Shown: positions 7,435 through 15,974, numbered from the stretch's first letter. The stretch: DNA of 64,000 bases from Gluconobacter sp. Gdi (GCF_014132155.1 NZ_BLJQ01000009.1:1-64000); one strand, 5' to 3'. The notes: generated by a model from the sequence alone, not told the origin. Numbers and translations are program-made.

Positions 7435-8508
7435 TCAGCTAGCGAAAGCGTAGTCCGTATATCCGTGCTCCCCACGGCTATACCATGTGGCCATATCATC
7501 TGCCTGAAGCGGCAAGCCTTTAGCGAAACGCGTCGGTAGATCCGGATTTGAAATAAATTTACGCCCAAAGGCTATTGCATCAGCCCGGCCTTGGCGGACA
7601 GCCTCCTGAGCGGCTTCGAATGTATAATCCTGATTCAACACCAGCGGACGGCGAAATACCTTCCGGATCTGCGGTGAAACCGGTGGCTGATCCGTTTTGC
7701 CAAACGTGCCATCCGGTCCAGGTTCACGCAATTCAAGCCACGCTACGCCCAGACGCTCCAGTTCAGCGGCCGCAGGTACGAAAACGGTTCCCGGTGCGGA
7801 ATCAAGGCATCCCTGTGTGTCACCATTCGGAGAAAGCCTGACGCCAGTTCTCTCTCCACCAATGGTCGAGATGATCCGCTCAGTGACCTGCGAGAGAAGC
7901 CGGATTCTGTTCTCGGCTGAACCGCCATATTCATCTGTCCGATGATTGGTTCCGTCCTTCAGGAATTCGTCAATCAGATAGCCATTGGCTGCATGAAGCT
8001 GAATGCCATCGAAGCCTGCCTTGATGGCATTTTGAGAGGCACGTTCATAATCTGCCAGAATACGGGGAATTTCATCCAGTCTCAGCGCGCGCGCCTCTTC
8101 ATAAGGCAGCTTGCCGTCATAGGTGTGAGACTGACCGGGTGCCGTCGTGGCTGACGGTGCAACCGGCTGCAAACCTGTGACGGAGAAGTGAACCATCCGG
8201 CCCATATGCCAAAGCTGGCAGACAATGCGGCCGCCTTTGTCATGCACAGCCTTTGTGATGGGCTTCCATGCCTCAACCTGTTCGTCAGACCAGATGCCCG
8301 GCGCATAGGGCCAGCCCAGCCCTTCCCGGGAGATCCCTGTTGCCTCAGAGATGATGAGACCGGCTTCCGCCCGTTGCGCGTAATACTTTGCCATGATCGG
8401 TGTTGGAACTGCATCCCGGCCCGCACGTGCTCTTGTGAGGGGAGACATGAAAATGCGGTTTTTTGCCGAAAATCCACCAAGTTCAATGGGATCAAAAAGA
8501 TCGGGCAT
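7435..8508 (-). CDS. nemA: Old yellow enzyme-type alkene reductase (NemA-like)
   Basis: 357 residues, full length for the family. An FMN-binding TIM barrel: N-terminal LFDPIELGGFSAKNRIFMSPLTRARA, YYAQRAEAGLIISEATGIS, and the active-site pair in LHAANGYLIDEFL (His and Asn that bind the electrophile's oxygen), DEYGGSAENR, and the C-terminal FGRKFISNPDLP phosphate-binding region. It reduces activated C=C bonds, such as N-ethylmaleimide, enones and quinone-like electrophiles, with NAD(P)H in the cytoplasm. It is divergent from an ArsR-type regulator, and a perfect inverted repeat lies 22 bp before its start, so electrophile-responsive repression is likely. Confidence 0.92.
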   Translation of the reverse strand: MPDLFDPIELGGFSAKNRIFMSPLTRARAGRDAVPTPIMAKYYAQRAEAGLIISEATGISREGLGWPYAPGIWSDEQVEAWKPITKAVHDKGGRIVCQLWHMGRMVHFSVTGLQPVAPSATTAPGQSHTYDGKLPYEEARALRLDEIPRILADYERASQNAIKAGFDGIQLHAANGYLIDEFLKDGTNHRTDEYGGSAENRIRLLSQVTERIISTIGGERTGVRLSPNGDTQGCLDSAPGTVFVPAAAELERLGVAWLELREPGPDGTFGKTDQPPVSPQIRKVFRRPLVLNQDYTFEAAQEAVRQGRADAIAFGRKFISNPDLPTRFAKGLPLQADDMATWYSRGEHGYTDYAFAS

Positions 8509-8530
8509 GAAAGGGTACTCCCTGATCGAA

Positions 8531-8566
8531 ACTTCTATAGTTCGATAACGATCGAACTATAGAAGT
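8531..8566. promoter_or_regulatory. Operator between nemA and ArsR-type regulator
   Basis: A perfect 16-bp inverted repeat, ACTTCTATAGTTCGAT (8531-8546) and its complement (8551-8566), separated by 4 bp, lies in the 95-bp divergent gap. Its size and symmetry fit a dimeric ArsR-type repressor controlling both genes. Confidence 0.8.
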
Positions 8567-8603
8567 GTTGCGTCAATTCTTCAAGGAAGGGATAAGACGC
8601 CGT

Positions 8604-8936
8604 ATGCCGTGCCATGACTCGCCCGATCTGAAAAAGCTCGATCTGATTACGGTCCTCAGGGCTCTGGCTGACCCCGTGCGTCTGGACATCGTCCAGCGGT
8701 TATATGTTCTGGGAGAGGCAAATTGTGCCGCCCTGATCGGGGCACGCCCGAAGTCCAGCATGTCCCATCATTTTCAGGTTTTGAGAGAAAGCGGCGTTCT
8801 GCACACCCGAATTGAAGGCGTGCAGCACCACAATTCCCTCCGCCTTCAGGAACTTGAAGAACGCTTTCCCGGGCTGATGCAATCAATCCTCGGTGGGGCA
8901 GACGCCACTCAGTTGCGGCGCCAAACTTCTTCCTGA
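8604..8936 (+). CDS. ArsR-family winged-helix regulator
   Basis: 110 residues from ATG 8604 (GGAAGGGA upstream); a TTG at 8565 is in frame but overlaps the operator. The ArsR fold is clear: LRALADPVRLDIVQRLY, then the recognition helix region around PKSSMSHHFQVLRESGVL and the wing TRIEGVQHHNSLR. No CxC metal-binding pair is seen in helix 3, so it is more likely a redox or electrophile sensor than an arsenic sensor; single Cys residues (MPC near the start, Cys in NCAAL) could be the sensing thiols. Divergent from nemA with a shared operator. Its 3' end overlaps the convergent tspO gene by 28 bp. Confidence 0.88.
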   Translation: MPCHDSPDLKKLDLITVLRALADPVRLDIVQRLYVLGEANCAALIGARPKSSMSHHFQVLRESGVLHTRIEGVQHHNSLRLQELEERFPGLMQSILGGADATQLRRQTSS

Positions 8937-9385
8937 ACAAACACCGCAAACGTCAGCCACACGAAAAACGGGATCTGGAGCTTAGCTGCGGCCGGATCAG
9001 CTTTTTTTGCCGTCCAGATCGACGCGCCTGACGTTACGACCAGACCAATGCAGATCGCCAATCCTGCATCCAGACGCCGCTTCCGGAAAACTGCGAACGG
9101 AAAGCCAGCTACGCCAGCAACGCAGATAGCCCAAAGCCAAAGTGCTGCGGTCCGTGCGCAGGAACGTTCAGCTCGCAGAAGACGATACCCGGACCATGCC
9201 AGCAGGCCGTCCAGAAGGGTCCAGACCACGGCATACACAGGCGCTGGCGGCGAAAATTCTGGCTTGTTCAGATGGTGATACCAGCGCCGGGTTGAGCCAT
9301 CTTCGGCCGGGCTGATCTCCCGGCCGAGATATTGCGCTCCGAAAACCGTTCCAGCAGCCAGAGCGGCGTCAATAATGCGTCCCAT
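8909..9385 (-). CDS. tspO: TspO/MBR-family membrane protein
   Basis: 158 residues, the normal TspO length, with five predicted membrane helices. The family signature is seen: WYHHLNKPEFSPPAPVYAVVWTLLDGLLAW (about residues 35-65), followed by aromatic and small residues in helices 3-5. TspO proteins bind porphyrins and related ligands in membranes. The second half is more diverged than usual (the typical WN-x-x-FF stretch is not well kept), which lowers certainty on ligand. The 3' end overlaps the ArsR gene on the other strand. Confidence 0.8.
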   Translation of the reverse strand: MGRIIDAALAAGTVFGAQYLGREISPAEDGSTRRWYHHLNKPEFSPPAPVYAVVWTLLDGLLAWSGYRLLRAERSCARTAALWLWAICVAGVAGFPFAVFRKRRLDAGLAICIGLVVTSGASIWTAKKADPAAAKLQIPFFVWLTFAVFVQEEVWRRN

Positions 9386-9453
9386 GATGTCTGTCCTGAT
9401 ATGATCTTGTCAGTAACAACGCATCAGGAACTGGAATGTTCAGCCGAAAGACC

Positions 9454-9822
9454 TTACGGGGCGCTGGGAGGCACGCCGAAATCGAGTTCCGCCATGACGC
9501 GACCTGCCTCAGGGCTCCACAAGAGAACGCGTTCAGCGCCCGGGCGCCCTAATGTTACAGCCATCATGCCGTCCGGCCGTGCAGTCACAGCCGTAATATG
9601 TTCCCCCTCTCCCAAGGGCAACGCAAGGCGCGTCGAAGACCCGGATGGCGGCGCGGAAATACTGACATCATGATGCGGATGCATAACGCGATGGGCGATC
9701 ACACCAATCATGACCGCCACGCCGGCGACGATCATAACTCCCATGATAATGACGGCGCCGAGCAACGCTTTCGGTGTGCCTGACTCGCTGCCCGCTTGAT
9801 CCTCGGCTAAACCCTGATTCAT
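9454..9822 (-). CDS. Single-pass membrane protein, DUF6476-like
   Basis: 122 residues from ATG at 9822. A short acidic N-terminus precedes one strong membrane helix (about residues 18-45, VIIMGVMIVAGVAVMIGVIAH), then a periplasmic domain with LPLGEGEHITAVTARPDGMMAVTL and VLLWSPEAGRVM. The arrangement, one helix followed by a small beta domain beside rluD, matches the DUF6476 proteins of Alphaproteobacteria as I recall them. The start codon overlaps the divergent rluD start by two bases, so each gene's promoter must lie inside the other gene. Function unknown. Confidence 0.7.
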   Translation of the reverse strand: MNQGLAEDQAGSESGTPKALLGAVIIMGVMIVAGVAVMIGVIAHRVMHPHHDVSISAPPSGSSTRLALPLGEGEHITAVTARPDGMMAVTLGRPGAERVLLWSPEAGRVMAELDFGVPPSAP

Positions 9823-10807
9823 GTCAGATCCTGAAACCCCGTTCCGTCTTGTTGTTGATGCCAGCCTGGCCGGCCAACGCGTTGATCGCGCCCTTGCTGA
9901 CGCCATCGGCACGATTTCCCGCTCCCGGGTCAAGACCCTGATCGAAGAGGGTCATCTGAGCCGCAACGGCCAGATCGTCAATGAGCCCGCCGATATACTC
10001 CGCGACGGGATGGAGCTTGTGCTTTCGTTCCCTACCCCACTTCCGGCTCGTCCCTTGGCGGAAAATCTGCCCCTGACGATCTTATATGAAGACCGGGACC
10101 TGATCGTTCTGGATAAGCAGGCCGGGCTCGTGACCCATCCTGCCCCCGGCAACGAAACCGGCACTCTGGTCAACGCCCTTCTCGGACATTGCGGCGAAGG
10201 GTTTGAAGGCATTGGCGGTGAAAAACGCCCCGGAATCGTACACCGGCTCGATAAGGACACATCAGGCCTGATGGTGGTGGCCAAGAATGCCATGGCTCAT
10301 AATGCCCTGTCTGAAGCGTTCGCTGCGCGCGATATAGATCGTGCCTACATGGCCCTTGCCTGGGGTCTCCTACCCTCTTCCGGCGAATTTGACGGCGCCA
10401 TTGGGCGGGACAAGAAAGACCGCAAGCGCATGGCGGTCGTTCAGTCAGGCGGAAAAACCGCTCTCACGCGCTTCAAGCTGCTGGAGCCGATCCATGCAAG
10501 CGTCTCTTTGATCGAATGCAAACTGGCCACTGGGCGAACCCACCAGATTCGTGTTCATCTCTCACAGGCGGGGCACCCTCTCCTCGGAGACCCCGTGTAT
10601 CTGCGTCGTATTCCGGCCGCAGCCCGCGGTTTACCTCAGGATGCGAAAGAAGCGGCTCTCGATTTCCCACGCCAGGCTCTCCATGCCGCCCGACTCGGAT
10701 TCATTCATCCCAGGACAAAAAAGCCACTTTCTTTCGAAACTGCGCCTCCTGAAGACTTCCAGACCTTGAAAATGCGCCTGACAGGCTCAACCTCTGAAAG
10801 TTCTTGA
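9821..10807 (+). CDS. rluD: 23S rRNA pseudouridine synthase (RluD-like)
   Basis: 328 residues. An N-terminal S4 RNA-binding domain (about 15-75: AGQRVDRALADAIG, SRSRVKTLIEEGHLSRNG) is followed by the RluA-type catalytic domain with the signature HRLDKDTSGLMVVAKN holding the catalytic Asp, the ARDIDRAYMALAWG motif, and TGRTHQIRVHLSQAGHPLLGDPVY. It isomerises uridines in helix 69 of 23S rRNA. Starts at ATG 9821, head-to-head with the DUF6476-like gene. Typical length; appears intact. Confidence 0.93.
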   Translation: MSDPETPFRLVVDASLAGQRVDRALADAIGTISRSRVKTLIEEGHLSRNGQIVNEPADILRDGMELVLSFPTPLPARPLAENLPLTILYEDRDLIVLDKQAGLVTHPAPGNETGTLVNALLGHCGEGFEGIGGEKRPGIVHRLDKDTSGLMVVAKNAMAHNALSEAFAARDIDRAYMALAWGLLPSSGEFDGAIGRDKKDRKRMAVVQSGGKTALTRFKLLEPIHASVSLIECKLATGRTHQIRVHLSQAGHPLLGDPVYLRRIPAAARGLPQDAKEAALDFPRQALHAARLGFIHPRTKKPLSFETAPPEDFQTLKMRLTGSTSESS

Positions 10808-10832
10808 CCTTTTCGGTTCCACCTGTCATAAA
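10804..10832 (+). promoter_or_regulatory. Possible rpoH promoter
   Basis: TTGACC (10804-10809) and CATAAA (10827-10832) are separated by 17 bp, directly behind rluD. If used, rpoH mRNA would have a leader of about 190 bases, long enough for structure-based control, as known for rpoH elsewhere. The rest of 10808-11031 holds no gene. Confidence 0.3.
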
Positions 10833-11031
10833 CTTACTTATCCGACGAGCTGACGCGCCGCCGGAACGGATCGTACCACCGTGCACTGCCCAATCTGGGG
10901 GTAAGCGGCTGGGGACGTGATAGTCCTTCCCAATGCGTCACCTGGGTGTGAGGAACTTTGCCTCTGCCAGTTCGTATGAGTCTATTCCTCATCGAGCCAG
11001 GCACACCCCCGGGCGAAAGGAATCGAAGACC

Positions 11032-11925
11032 ATGGCATCTCCAGCTGTCATCTCCGTGGGTCCTGAAAACAACCTGACCCGTTATCTCCAGGAAATCCGC
11101 AAATTCCCCCTTCTGACGCCGCAGGAAGAGCTCGATCTCTCCCGTGCCTGGCGCAAGAATGAAGACACCAGTGCGGCACACCGCCTGGTGACGTCTCACC
11201 TTCGTCTCGTGGCCAAGATTGCCATGGGCTATCGCGGCTATGGCCTCCCGGTGAATGAACTCATCAGTGAGGGCAACATCGGTATGATGCAGGCTGTCCG
11301 CCGCTTCGACCCGGAGCGTGGCTTCCGCCTTGCAACCTATGCCATGTGGTGGATCCGTGCCGCCATGCAGGAGTATATCCTGCATAGTTGGTCACTGGTT
11401 AAAATCGGTACGACAGCTTCACAGAAAAAGCTGTTCTTCAATCTCCGTCGCCTGAAAGGACAGATGCAGGCGATTGATGATGGTGATCTGAAGCCCGAGC
11501 AGGTGAACTCCATTGCCACCACGCTCGGCGTTCCGGAACAGGACGTGGTGTCAATGAACCAGCGTCTTGCTGCCCCGGACCATAGCCTGAATGCGCCCCT
11601 GCGCATTGATGGCGAAGGCGAGTGGCAGGACTGGCTGGTGGACGACAACGAAAACCAGGAGCAGACCTACGCGGCGTCAGAAGAGTTCAGCGGTCGTAAA
11701 GCCCTTCTCGATCAAGCCATGATGACCCTGAATGAGCGCGAGCGTCACATTCTGGCAGAGCGTCGCCTCAAGGAAGAACCATCTACGCTGGAAGATCTTT
11801 CTCACCACTACAACGTGTCGCGTGAGCGGATCCGTCAGATTGAAGCCCGCGCCATGGAGAAGCTTCAGAAGGCCATGTCGGCCGAAGTTGAACTTCGTCG
11901 TCGCGAGAATGGCCTTCAGGCCTGA
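11032..11925 (+). CDS. rpoH: RNA polymerase heat-shock sigma factor
   Basis: 297 residues from ATG 11032. Sigma-70 family layout: region 1.2 NLTRYLQEIRKFPLLT, region 2 with LRLVAKIAMGYRGYGLP and NIGMMQAVRRFDPERGFRLATYAMWWIRAAMQEYIL, the RpoH-box-like KLFFNLRRLK segment (about residue 140), and region 4 with ERERHILAERRLKEEPSTLEDLSHHYNVSRERIRQIEARAMEKL. WSLVKIGTT after region 2.4 is also characteristic of sigma-32. It directs transcription of chaperone and protease genes on heat shock. A strong terminator follows directly. Confidence 0.95.
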   Translation: MASPAVISVGPENNLTRYLQEIRKFPLLTPQEELDLSRAWRKNEDTSAAHRLVTSHLRLVAKIAMGYRGYGLPVNELISEGNIGMMQAVRRFDPERGFRLATYAMWWIRAAMQEYILHSWSLVKIGTTASQKKLFFNLRRLKGQMQAIDDGDLKPEQVNSIATTLGVPEQDVVSMNQRLAAPDHSLNAPLRIDGEGEWQDWLVDDNENQEQTYAASEEFSGRKALLDQAMMTLNERERHILAERRLKEEPSTLEDLSHHYNVSRERIRQIEARAMEKLQKAMSAEVELRRRENGLQA

Positions 11926-11942
11926 TAAGAAAAGCTTTTTAG

Positions 11943-11980
11943 AAAAAGGGCTGCCAGCACAAGTGTTGGCAGCCCTTTTT
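11943..11980 (+). terminator. rpoH terminator
   Basis: An 18-bp stem with a two-base centre (11943-11960 with 11963-11980), a single G-T pair, GGGCTGCCAGCAC in the left arm and a closing T run. Because the stem starts with an A run it may work in both directions. Confidence 0.9.
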
Positions 11981-12284
11981 ATGTGACGAAGCCCAATCCT
12001 CTCCCGAGGAGGGCAGACCTGGATGGCTTACGCCTTTCTATGTCCCGCCTCGGAAGGCACAACAGGCCTTCGCAAGCATCGTCTACCAAAACAAAGACTG
12101 CCAATTTTTCGAACTATGTTGAACGCTGCCTAAAAAGCGTCAGGCTGCATCTTCATTGGTCAAAAGCTCACACCCATTTCCATGTGTATATTGAAGCTCC
12201 TGAGGCTGCCATTCATATCCTACGAGAAGCCCTTGCCTGAGCCACTCAATTTATATGCATCGCCCTAATTGACCGAACAGGGGC
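11981..12284. other. Stretch without a supported gene
   Basis: About 300 bp between the rpoH terminator and a convergent secreted-protein gene. A plus-strand frame exists (11983-12240) but its start lies three bases after the terminator and has no ribosome-binding site. I see no RNA gene or repeat here. Confidence 0.5.
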
Positions 12285-12737
12285 TTATTGGGAGAGAGGC
12301 ACGGCCAAAGCTAGCCCGCCCGCCATTGCGCCGCCGCCTTTACGATGCTGATCAGGGTGATTTTCCGCAGCGGCATCGTTGACTTCGCCGACTTTGTTGG
12401 AAAAGAAATCGGGCTTCACATAGGCATCGGACTGCGCTGAATCCTGAGGACCTTCAATATTCTCATCAGGGACTGGTGCCGCGCCGAAACCTGAAGTCAT
12501 TTGTTGCGCGATAACGTCCGCCCGGTGGTGTTCCAAACCGCGCATCAGCGCCGCTCCTTGCCGCGGGTCAGCCGATGCGTCCTGAGACAGAGAAGCATTA
12601 AAAGGATGCGTAAACGCTGAGAACGGCTTTTTCGTCGCCGAAGCTGGCTGCACAGTTTCTGCAGCGAACGCACTGCATGTTCCTACTGCCAGAGCGAACA
12701 GTGGAAAAGACTTCATCAGCATAGGCAGAAGGCGCAT
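12285..12737 (-). CDS. Small secreted protein, unknown
   Basis: 150 residues (142 if the third Met, at 12716, is used). An N-terminal signal peptide is visible: MKSFPLFALAVGTCSAFA followed by AET. The mature part is polar, rich in Ala, Asp, Gln and His, with no Cys pairs and no known domain; the final 15 residues (GGGAMAGGLALAVPLS) are glycine- and alanine-rich. Probably periplasmic or exported. No neighbour gives a functional hint. Confidence 0.65.
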   Translation of the reverse strand: MRLLPMLMKSFPLFALAVGTCSAFAAETVQPASATKKPFSAFTHPFNASLSQDASADPRQGAALMRGLEHHRADVIAQQMTSGFGAAPVPDENIEGPQDSAQSDAYVKPDFFSNKVGEVNDAAAENHPDQHRKGGGAMAGGLALAVPLSQ

Positions 12738-12870
12738 CAGGCGGATTCCAGCACGACGGGGAGCTGAAAACAGTGTGCTGGGTCAAAGCCTCCAATTACA
12801 ATTGAAAAAATTAGAAAGTTTCGTGACGTCACAAAACGTGATCCGAGCAGGTATCTGAAATGAATATTTT

Positions 12871-12917
12871 GTAAAGCTTACTTGACATTCGAGCCTAAAA
12901 AGTAAAGCTTGCTTTAC
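12871..12917. promoter_or_regulatory. Tandem operator and -35 box before the membrane protein/XRE pair
   Basis: Two related elements, GTAAAGCTTACTTGAC (12871-12886, imperfect) and GTAAAGCTTGCTTTAC (12902-12917, perfect inverted repeat GTAAAGC-TT-GCTTTAC), start 31 bp apart, about three helical turns. A perfect TTGACA (12882-12887) overlaps the first. This fits autoregulation by the small XRE protein at 13312. The ribosome-binding site AGGAGGG follows at 12921-12927. Confidence 0.65.
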
Positions 12918-12934
12918 ATCAGGAGGGCTCAGAC

Positions 12935-13315
12935 ATGTTGTATGGTCGTCAATATCTCATCGAACTCGGTAGCGCGCTCGCGCTGTATCTTGTGCTGCTG
13001 TTCGGAGCCAATTATCTGCAACAGGCACTCCACCCTGCACCTTTAACAAGAATAATACTGGCACTCACGCCCATGGTGGGAGCGGTGACAGCCGCATGGG
13101 TCATCATGCGTGCAATCTGGCGAATGGATGAATTACAACGTCGGATTCAGTTGGATGCCATTGCAATGTCATTTTTGGGAACCGCTCTACTGACCTTCGG
13201 CTGGGGCTTTGCCGAAAGTGCCGGGTTACCAAAGCTCAGAGCTTTTGCAGTCTGGCCGATCATGGGAACCCTCTGGTGGATCGGGGGCCTTGTCGCCCAA
13301 AGGCGCTATCGATGA
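12935..13315 (+). CDS. Small integral membrane protein
   Basis: 126 residues with four predicted membrane helices (about 8-27, 39-59, 72-92, 99-118). The loop RMDELQRRIQLDAIAMSF between helices 2 and 3 is the recognisable motif of a family of small membrane proteins often encoded next to XRE-type regulators. No transport or catalytic residues are recognised. The start has AGGAGGG eight bases upstream. The stop overlaps the start of the regulator gene at 13312 (ATGA), so the two are one transcription and translation unit. Confidence 0.8.
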   Translation: MLYGRQYLIELGSALALYLVLLFGANYLQQALHPAPLTRIILALTPMVGAVTAAWVIMRAIWRMDELQRRIQLDAIAMSFLGTALLTFGWGFAESAGLPKLRAFAVWPIMGTLWWIGGLVAQRRYR

Positions 13316-13500
13316 ACAACTGCCTCAAGGAACTTCGGGCAGAACGAAGCTGGAGCCAGGCCGATCTGGCCGCAGCGCTGGCGGTATCAAGACAAACAGT
13401 CAATGCCATTGAAAAAGGGCGTTACGACCCGAGCCTGCCATTGGCATTCACGATTTCACAGCTTTTCGGCCGTAGCATTGAGGAAATCTTTTTTCCGTAA
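13312..13500 (+). CDS. Small XRE-family regulator
   Basis: 62 residues, made up of one helix-turn-helix: NCLKELRAERSWSQADLAAAL, then VSRQTVNAIEKGRYDPSLPLAF and ISQLFGRSIEEIFF. This is the short YgzD/YozG-like type of about 65-70 residues. It overlaps the membrane-protein gene by four bases and probably represses the operon through the repeats at 12871-12917. It looks like a regulator with a membrane partner rather than a toxin-antitoxin pair, since the partner has four membrane helices. Confidence 0.88.
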   Translation: MNNCLKELRAERSWSQADLAAALAVSRQTVNAIEKGRYDPSLPLAFTISQLFGRSIEEIFFP

Positions 13501-13511
13501 ATGCGGCTACA

Positions 13512-13545
13512 AAAAAAGCGGGGAGATTGCTCTCCCCGCTTTTTT
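13512..13545. terminator. Bidirectional terminator
   Basis: A perfect 15-bp stem with AAAAAAGCGGGGAGA on the left (13512-13526), loop TTGC and the complement ending in six T (13531-13545). It serves the XRE gene on the plus strand and pgk on the minus strand. Confidence 0.93.
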
Positions 13546-13550
13546 AGAAC

Positions 13551-14765
13551 TCAGTCCAGACCAAGCTGGTGTCCGGTTGTGCGAAGCACCTCGATGCCTG
13601 GAAGGATTTTCCCTTCCAGCCACTCCAGGAACGCACCACCCGCCGTGGAAACGTAGCTCATCTGTCCAGCAACACCGGCGTGACGCAGCGCAGAAACAGT
13701 GTCTCCACCGCCTGCCACAGTACGAAGCTTGCCTTCCTGCGTCAGGCGAGCAGCTTCCTGTGCAACCTCAACCGTTGCACGATCAAACGGCTCGATCTCA
13801 AACGCCCCGAGTGGGCCGTTCCAGACAAGCGTTTTCAACGTAGCCAGACGCTCGTTGATCAGCGCAACAGTGCGCGGACCAGCATCAAGGATCATGGCGT
13901 CGGCAGGCACTTCGCCAATCAGGCAGGTTTCGGTTTCTGCACCGGCCTTGAATTCGCGCGCCACAACGGCATCCACTGGCAGAATGATTTCACAGCCCTT
14001 TTCCTGCGCCAGATGCGCAATCTTGCGAGCTGTTTCGTGCATGTCCGCTTCCTGAAGGGACTTGCCGACATTCATGCCTTCTGCCGCCAGGAACGTGTTG
14101 GCCATGGCCCCCGTGATGAACAGTGTGTCCACCTTAGCGATAACATTGCCAATCAGATCCAGCTTCGTGGAGATCTTGGAGCCACCGATGATGGCACCAA
14201 CCGGACGTTCCGGGTTTTCCAGCGCAGCCGACAAAGCCGATAGCTCGGCCTGCATCAACCGCCCGGCGAAAGACGGAAGATCATGCGCCACACCTTCGGT
14301 AGAGGCATGGGCGCGATGCGCTGCCGAGAAGGCATCATTGACGAAAATATCGCCATTCTGCGCAATCGCCTTGGCGAATTCTGGATCGTTGGCTTCTTCA
14401 CCCGCATGAAAGCGCGTGTTTTCCAGAACCAGCACTTCCCCATCATTGAGAGCCGCAACAGCAGCTTCAACAGTCGGACCTACGCATTCCGGAACGAAAC
14501 CAACCGGCTTGCCCAGAACTTCCCCAAGCTTTTCAGCAATCGGACGCAGGGACATGCCAGGAACGACCTTGCCCTTCGGGCGGTCGAAATGGCTGAGGAC
14601 CACAACGCGCGCGCCCTTACCGGCAAGCTCATTGATGGTCGGGGCAACGCGCTCGATGCGCGTGGCGTCAGTGATGACGCCGTCATGCATCGGCACGTTC
14701 AGATCAGCCCGGACGAGCACGCGCTTGCCGCGTGCCTCCAGGGTGTCGAGCGTGCGGAAAACCAT
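13551..14765 (-). CDS. pgk: Phosphoglycerate kinase
   Basis: 404 residues, the usual length. N-terminal domain: [16 protein letters not shown] and [12 protein letters not shown]; substrate-binding arginines in [14 protein letters not shown]. Hinge and C-terminal nucleotide domain: [27 protein letters not shown], and the phosphate loop [11 protein letters not shown] followed by [14 protein letters not shown]. It transfers phosphate between 1,3-bisphosphoglycerate and ADP. It lies three bases behind gap on the same strand, a classical gap-pgk operon. Gluconobacter-type bacteria lack a complete upper glycolysis, so this step would serve the pentose phosphate or Entner-Doudoroff outflow or gluconeogenesis. 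Confidence 0.97.
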   Translation of the reverse strand: MVFRTLDTLEARGKRVLVRADLNVPMHDGVITDATRIERVAPTINELAGKGARVVVLSHFDRPKGKVVPGMSLRPIAEKLGEVLGKPVGFVPECVGPTVEAAVAALNDGEVLVLENTRFHAGEEANDPEFAKAIAQNGDIFVNDAFSAAHRAHASTEGVAHDLPSFAGRLMQAELSALSAALENPERPVGAIIGGSKISTKLDLIGNVIAKVDTLFITGAMANTFLAAEGMNVGKSLQEADMHETARKIAHLAQEKGCEIILPVDAVVAREFKAGAETETCLIGEVPADAMILDAGPRTVALINERLATLKTLVWNGPLGAFEIEPFDRATVEVAQEAARLTQEGKLRTVAGGGDTVSALRHAGVAGQMSYVSTAGGAFLEWLEGKILPGIEVLRTTGHQLGLD

Positions 14766-14768
14766 GGG

Positions 14769-15788
14769 TCAGAGGCTCCCGAAAGCAGCAGCCGTGTCGG
14801 CCATGCGGTTGGAGAAACCCCACTCATTGTCATACCAGGCGCAGATGCGAACGAGCTGGCCGCCATCGACCAGAGCCGTCTGTGTTGCATCGAACGTGGA
14901 AGACGCAGGAGAGTGGTTGAAATCCGTGCTGACCAGCGGTGCCGTGTTGTAGTCCAGAACGCCCTTGAGCTTGCCTTCGGACGCTGCACGGATCGCTTCG
15001 TTCACGGCTTCAGCGGAAGCAGGAGCGGTCTTCGGCACGAAGTCGAGAGAGACAAGAGAGACGTTCGGCGTCGGAACGCGGATCGCCGTGCCGTCCAGCT
15101 TGCCCTTCAGATGCGGCAGAACCAGACCAACAGCCTTCGCAGCGCCCGTGGACGTCGGGATCATGTTCAGGGCCGCAGCGCGGGCACGACGGGGATCCTT
15201 GTGCAGGGTGTCCACCGTGCGCTGGTCACCGGTGTAGGAGTGAATCGTGACCATGTAGCCGCGCTCGATACCAAACGCTTCGTCCAGAACGTAAGCGACA
15301 GGGGCAAGGCAGTTCGTGGTGCAGGATGCGTTGGAAATGACCTTCATGTCCGGCGTCAGAACGTCGTCGTTCACACCGAAAACAATGGTGGCATCCACAT
15401 CCGTTGCAGGAGCGGAGACGATGACGCGCTTTGCACCAGCTTCCAGCAGGGCAGCAGCCTTTTCACGCGTGGTGAAGAGGCCCGTACATTCCATGGCAAC
15501 ATCAATGCCTTCGAATGGAACCTTGGACGGATCACGCTCGGCAGAAACGGTAATCGGACCATAGGTGCGGCCGTTTGCTTCAATGATGAGCGTATTGCCT
15601 TCAGCACGGACTTTGCCTGGCAGACGGCCATGGACGCTGTCATAAGCCAGAAGGTGTGCGTTTGCTTCGACCGAGCCAAGATCGTTGATAGCTACGACCT
15701 CAACGTCCGTACGACCGCTCTCAATGATGCCGCGCAGAACGAGACGTCCGATACGTCCGAAACCGTTGATTGCGATTTTTACCGCCAT
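14769..15788 (-). CDS. gap: Glyceraldehyde-3-phosphate dehydrogenase
   Basis: 339 residues. N-terminal NAD-binding Rossmann fold: KIAINGFGRIGRLVLRG, and the catalytic SNASCTTNCLAPV with the nucleophile Cys. SYTGDQRTVD, RARAAALNMIPTSTGAAKAVGLVLP and WYDNEWGFSNRM are all present. It oxidises glyceraldehyde 3-phosphate to 1,3-bisphosphoglycerate with NAD. First gene of the gap-pgk operon. The 186 bp between its start and the divergent lipoprotein gene must hold its promoter; I do not see a strong consensus there. Confidence 0.97.
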   Translation of the reverse strand: MAVKIAINGFGRIGRLVLRGIIESGRTDVEVVAINDLGSVEANAHLLAYDSVHGRLPGKVRAEGNTLIIEANGRTYGPITVSAERDPSKVPFEGIDVAMECTGLFTTREKAAALLEAGAKRVIVSAPATDVDATIVFGVNDDVLTPDMKVISNASCTTNCLAPVAYVLDEAFGIERGYMVTIHSYTGDQRTVDTLHKDPRRARAAALNMIPTSTGAAKAVGLVLPHLKGKLDGTAIRVPTPNVSLVSLDFVPKTAPASAEAVNEAIRAASEGKLKGVLDYNTAPLVSTDFNHSPASSTFDATQTALVDGGQLVRICAWYDNEWGFSNRMADTAAAFGSL

Positions 15789-15974
15789 GCCTGCCTACTC
15801 CGCTATTCTGACGAAAGGGCTTCTTCCATAGCACCGCCACAGCGAAGCAACAGGGGGTTGGCATAGTTTTTCATGAACTTGATGCTCTTAATCTTGCCGA
15901 AACCCTCCGTTCCTGCGACGGTCCCGCGCAATATGGCTGCATTTGTCCGACATTTTCGTTCGCCCCGAGGCATC

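Noticed and set aside
11983-12240. Plus-strand frame of 85 residues after rpoH
   Set aside because: Its start lies three bases after a strong terminator with no ribosome-binding site, and no family is recognised.
12935-13500. Possible toxin-antitoxin pair
   Set aside because: The first protein has four membrane helices and no toxin motif; the second is a short standard XRE regulator.
14283-15866. Very long plus-strand frame opposite gap-pgk
   Set aside because: It shadows two well-conserved glycolytic genes; such frames are common opposite GC-rich coding sequence.
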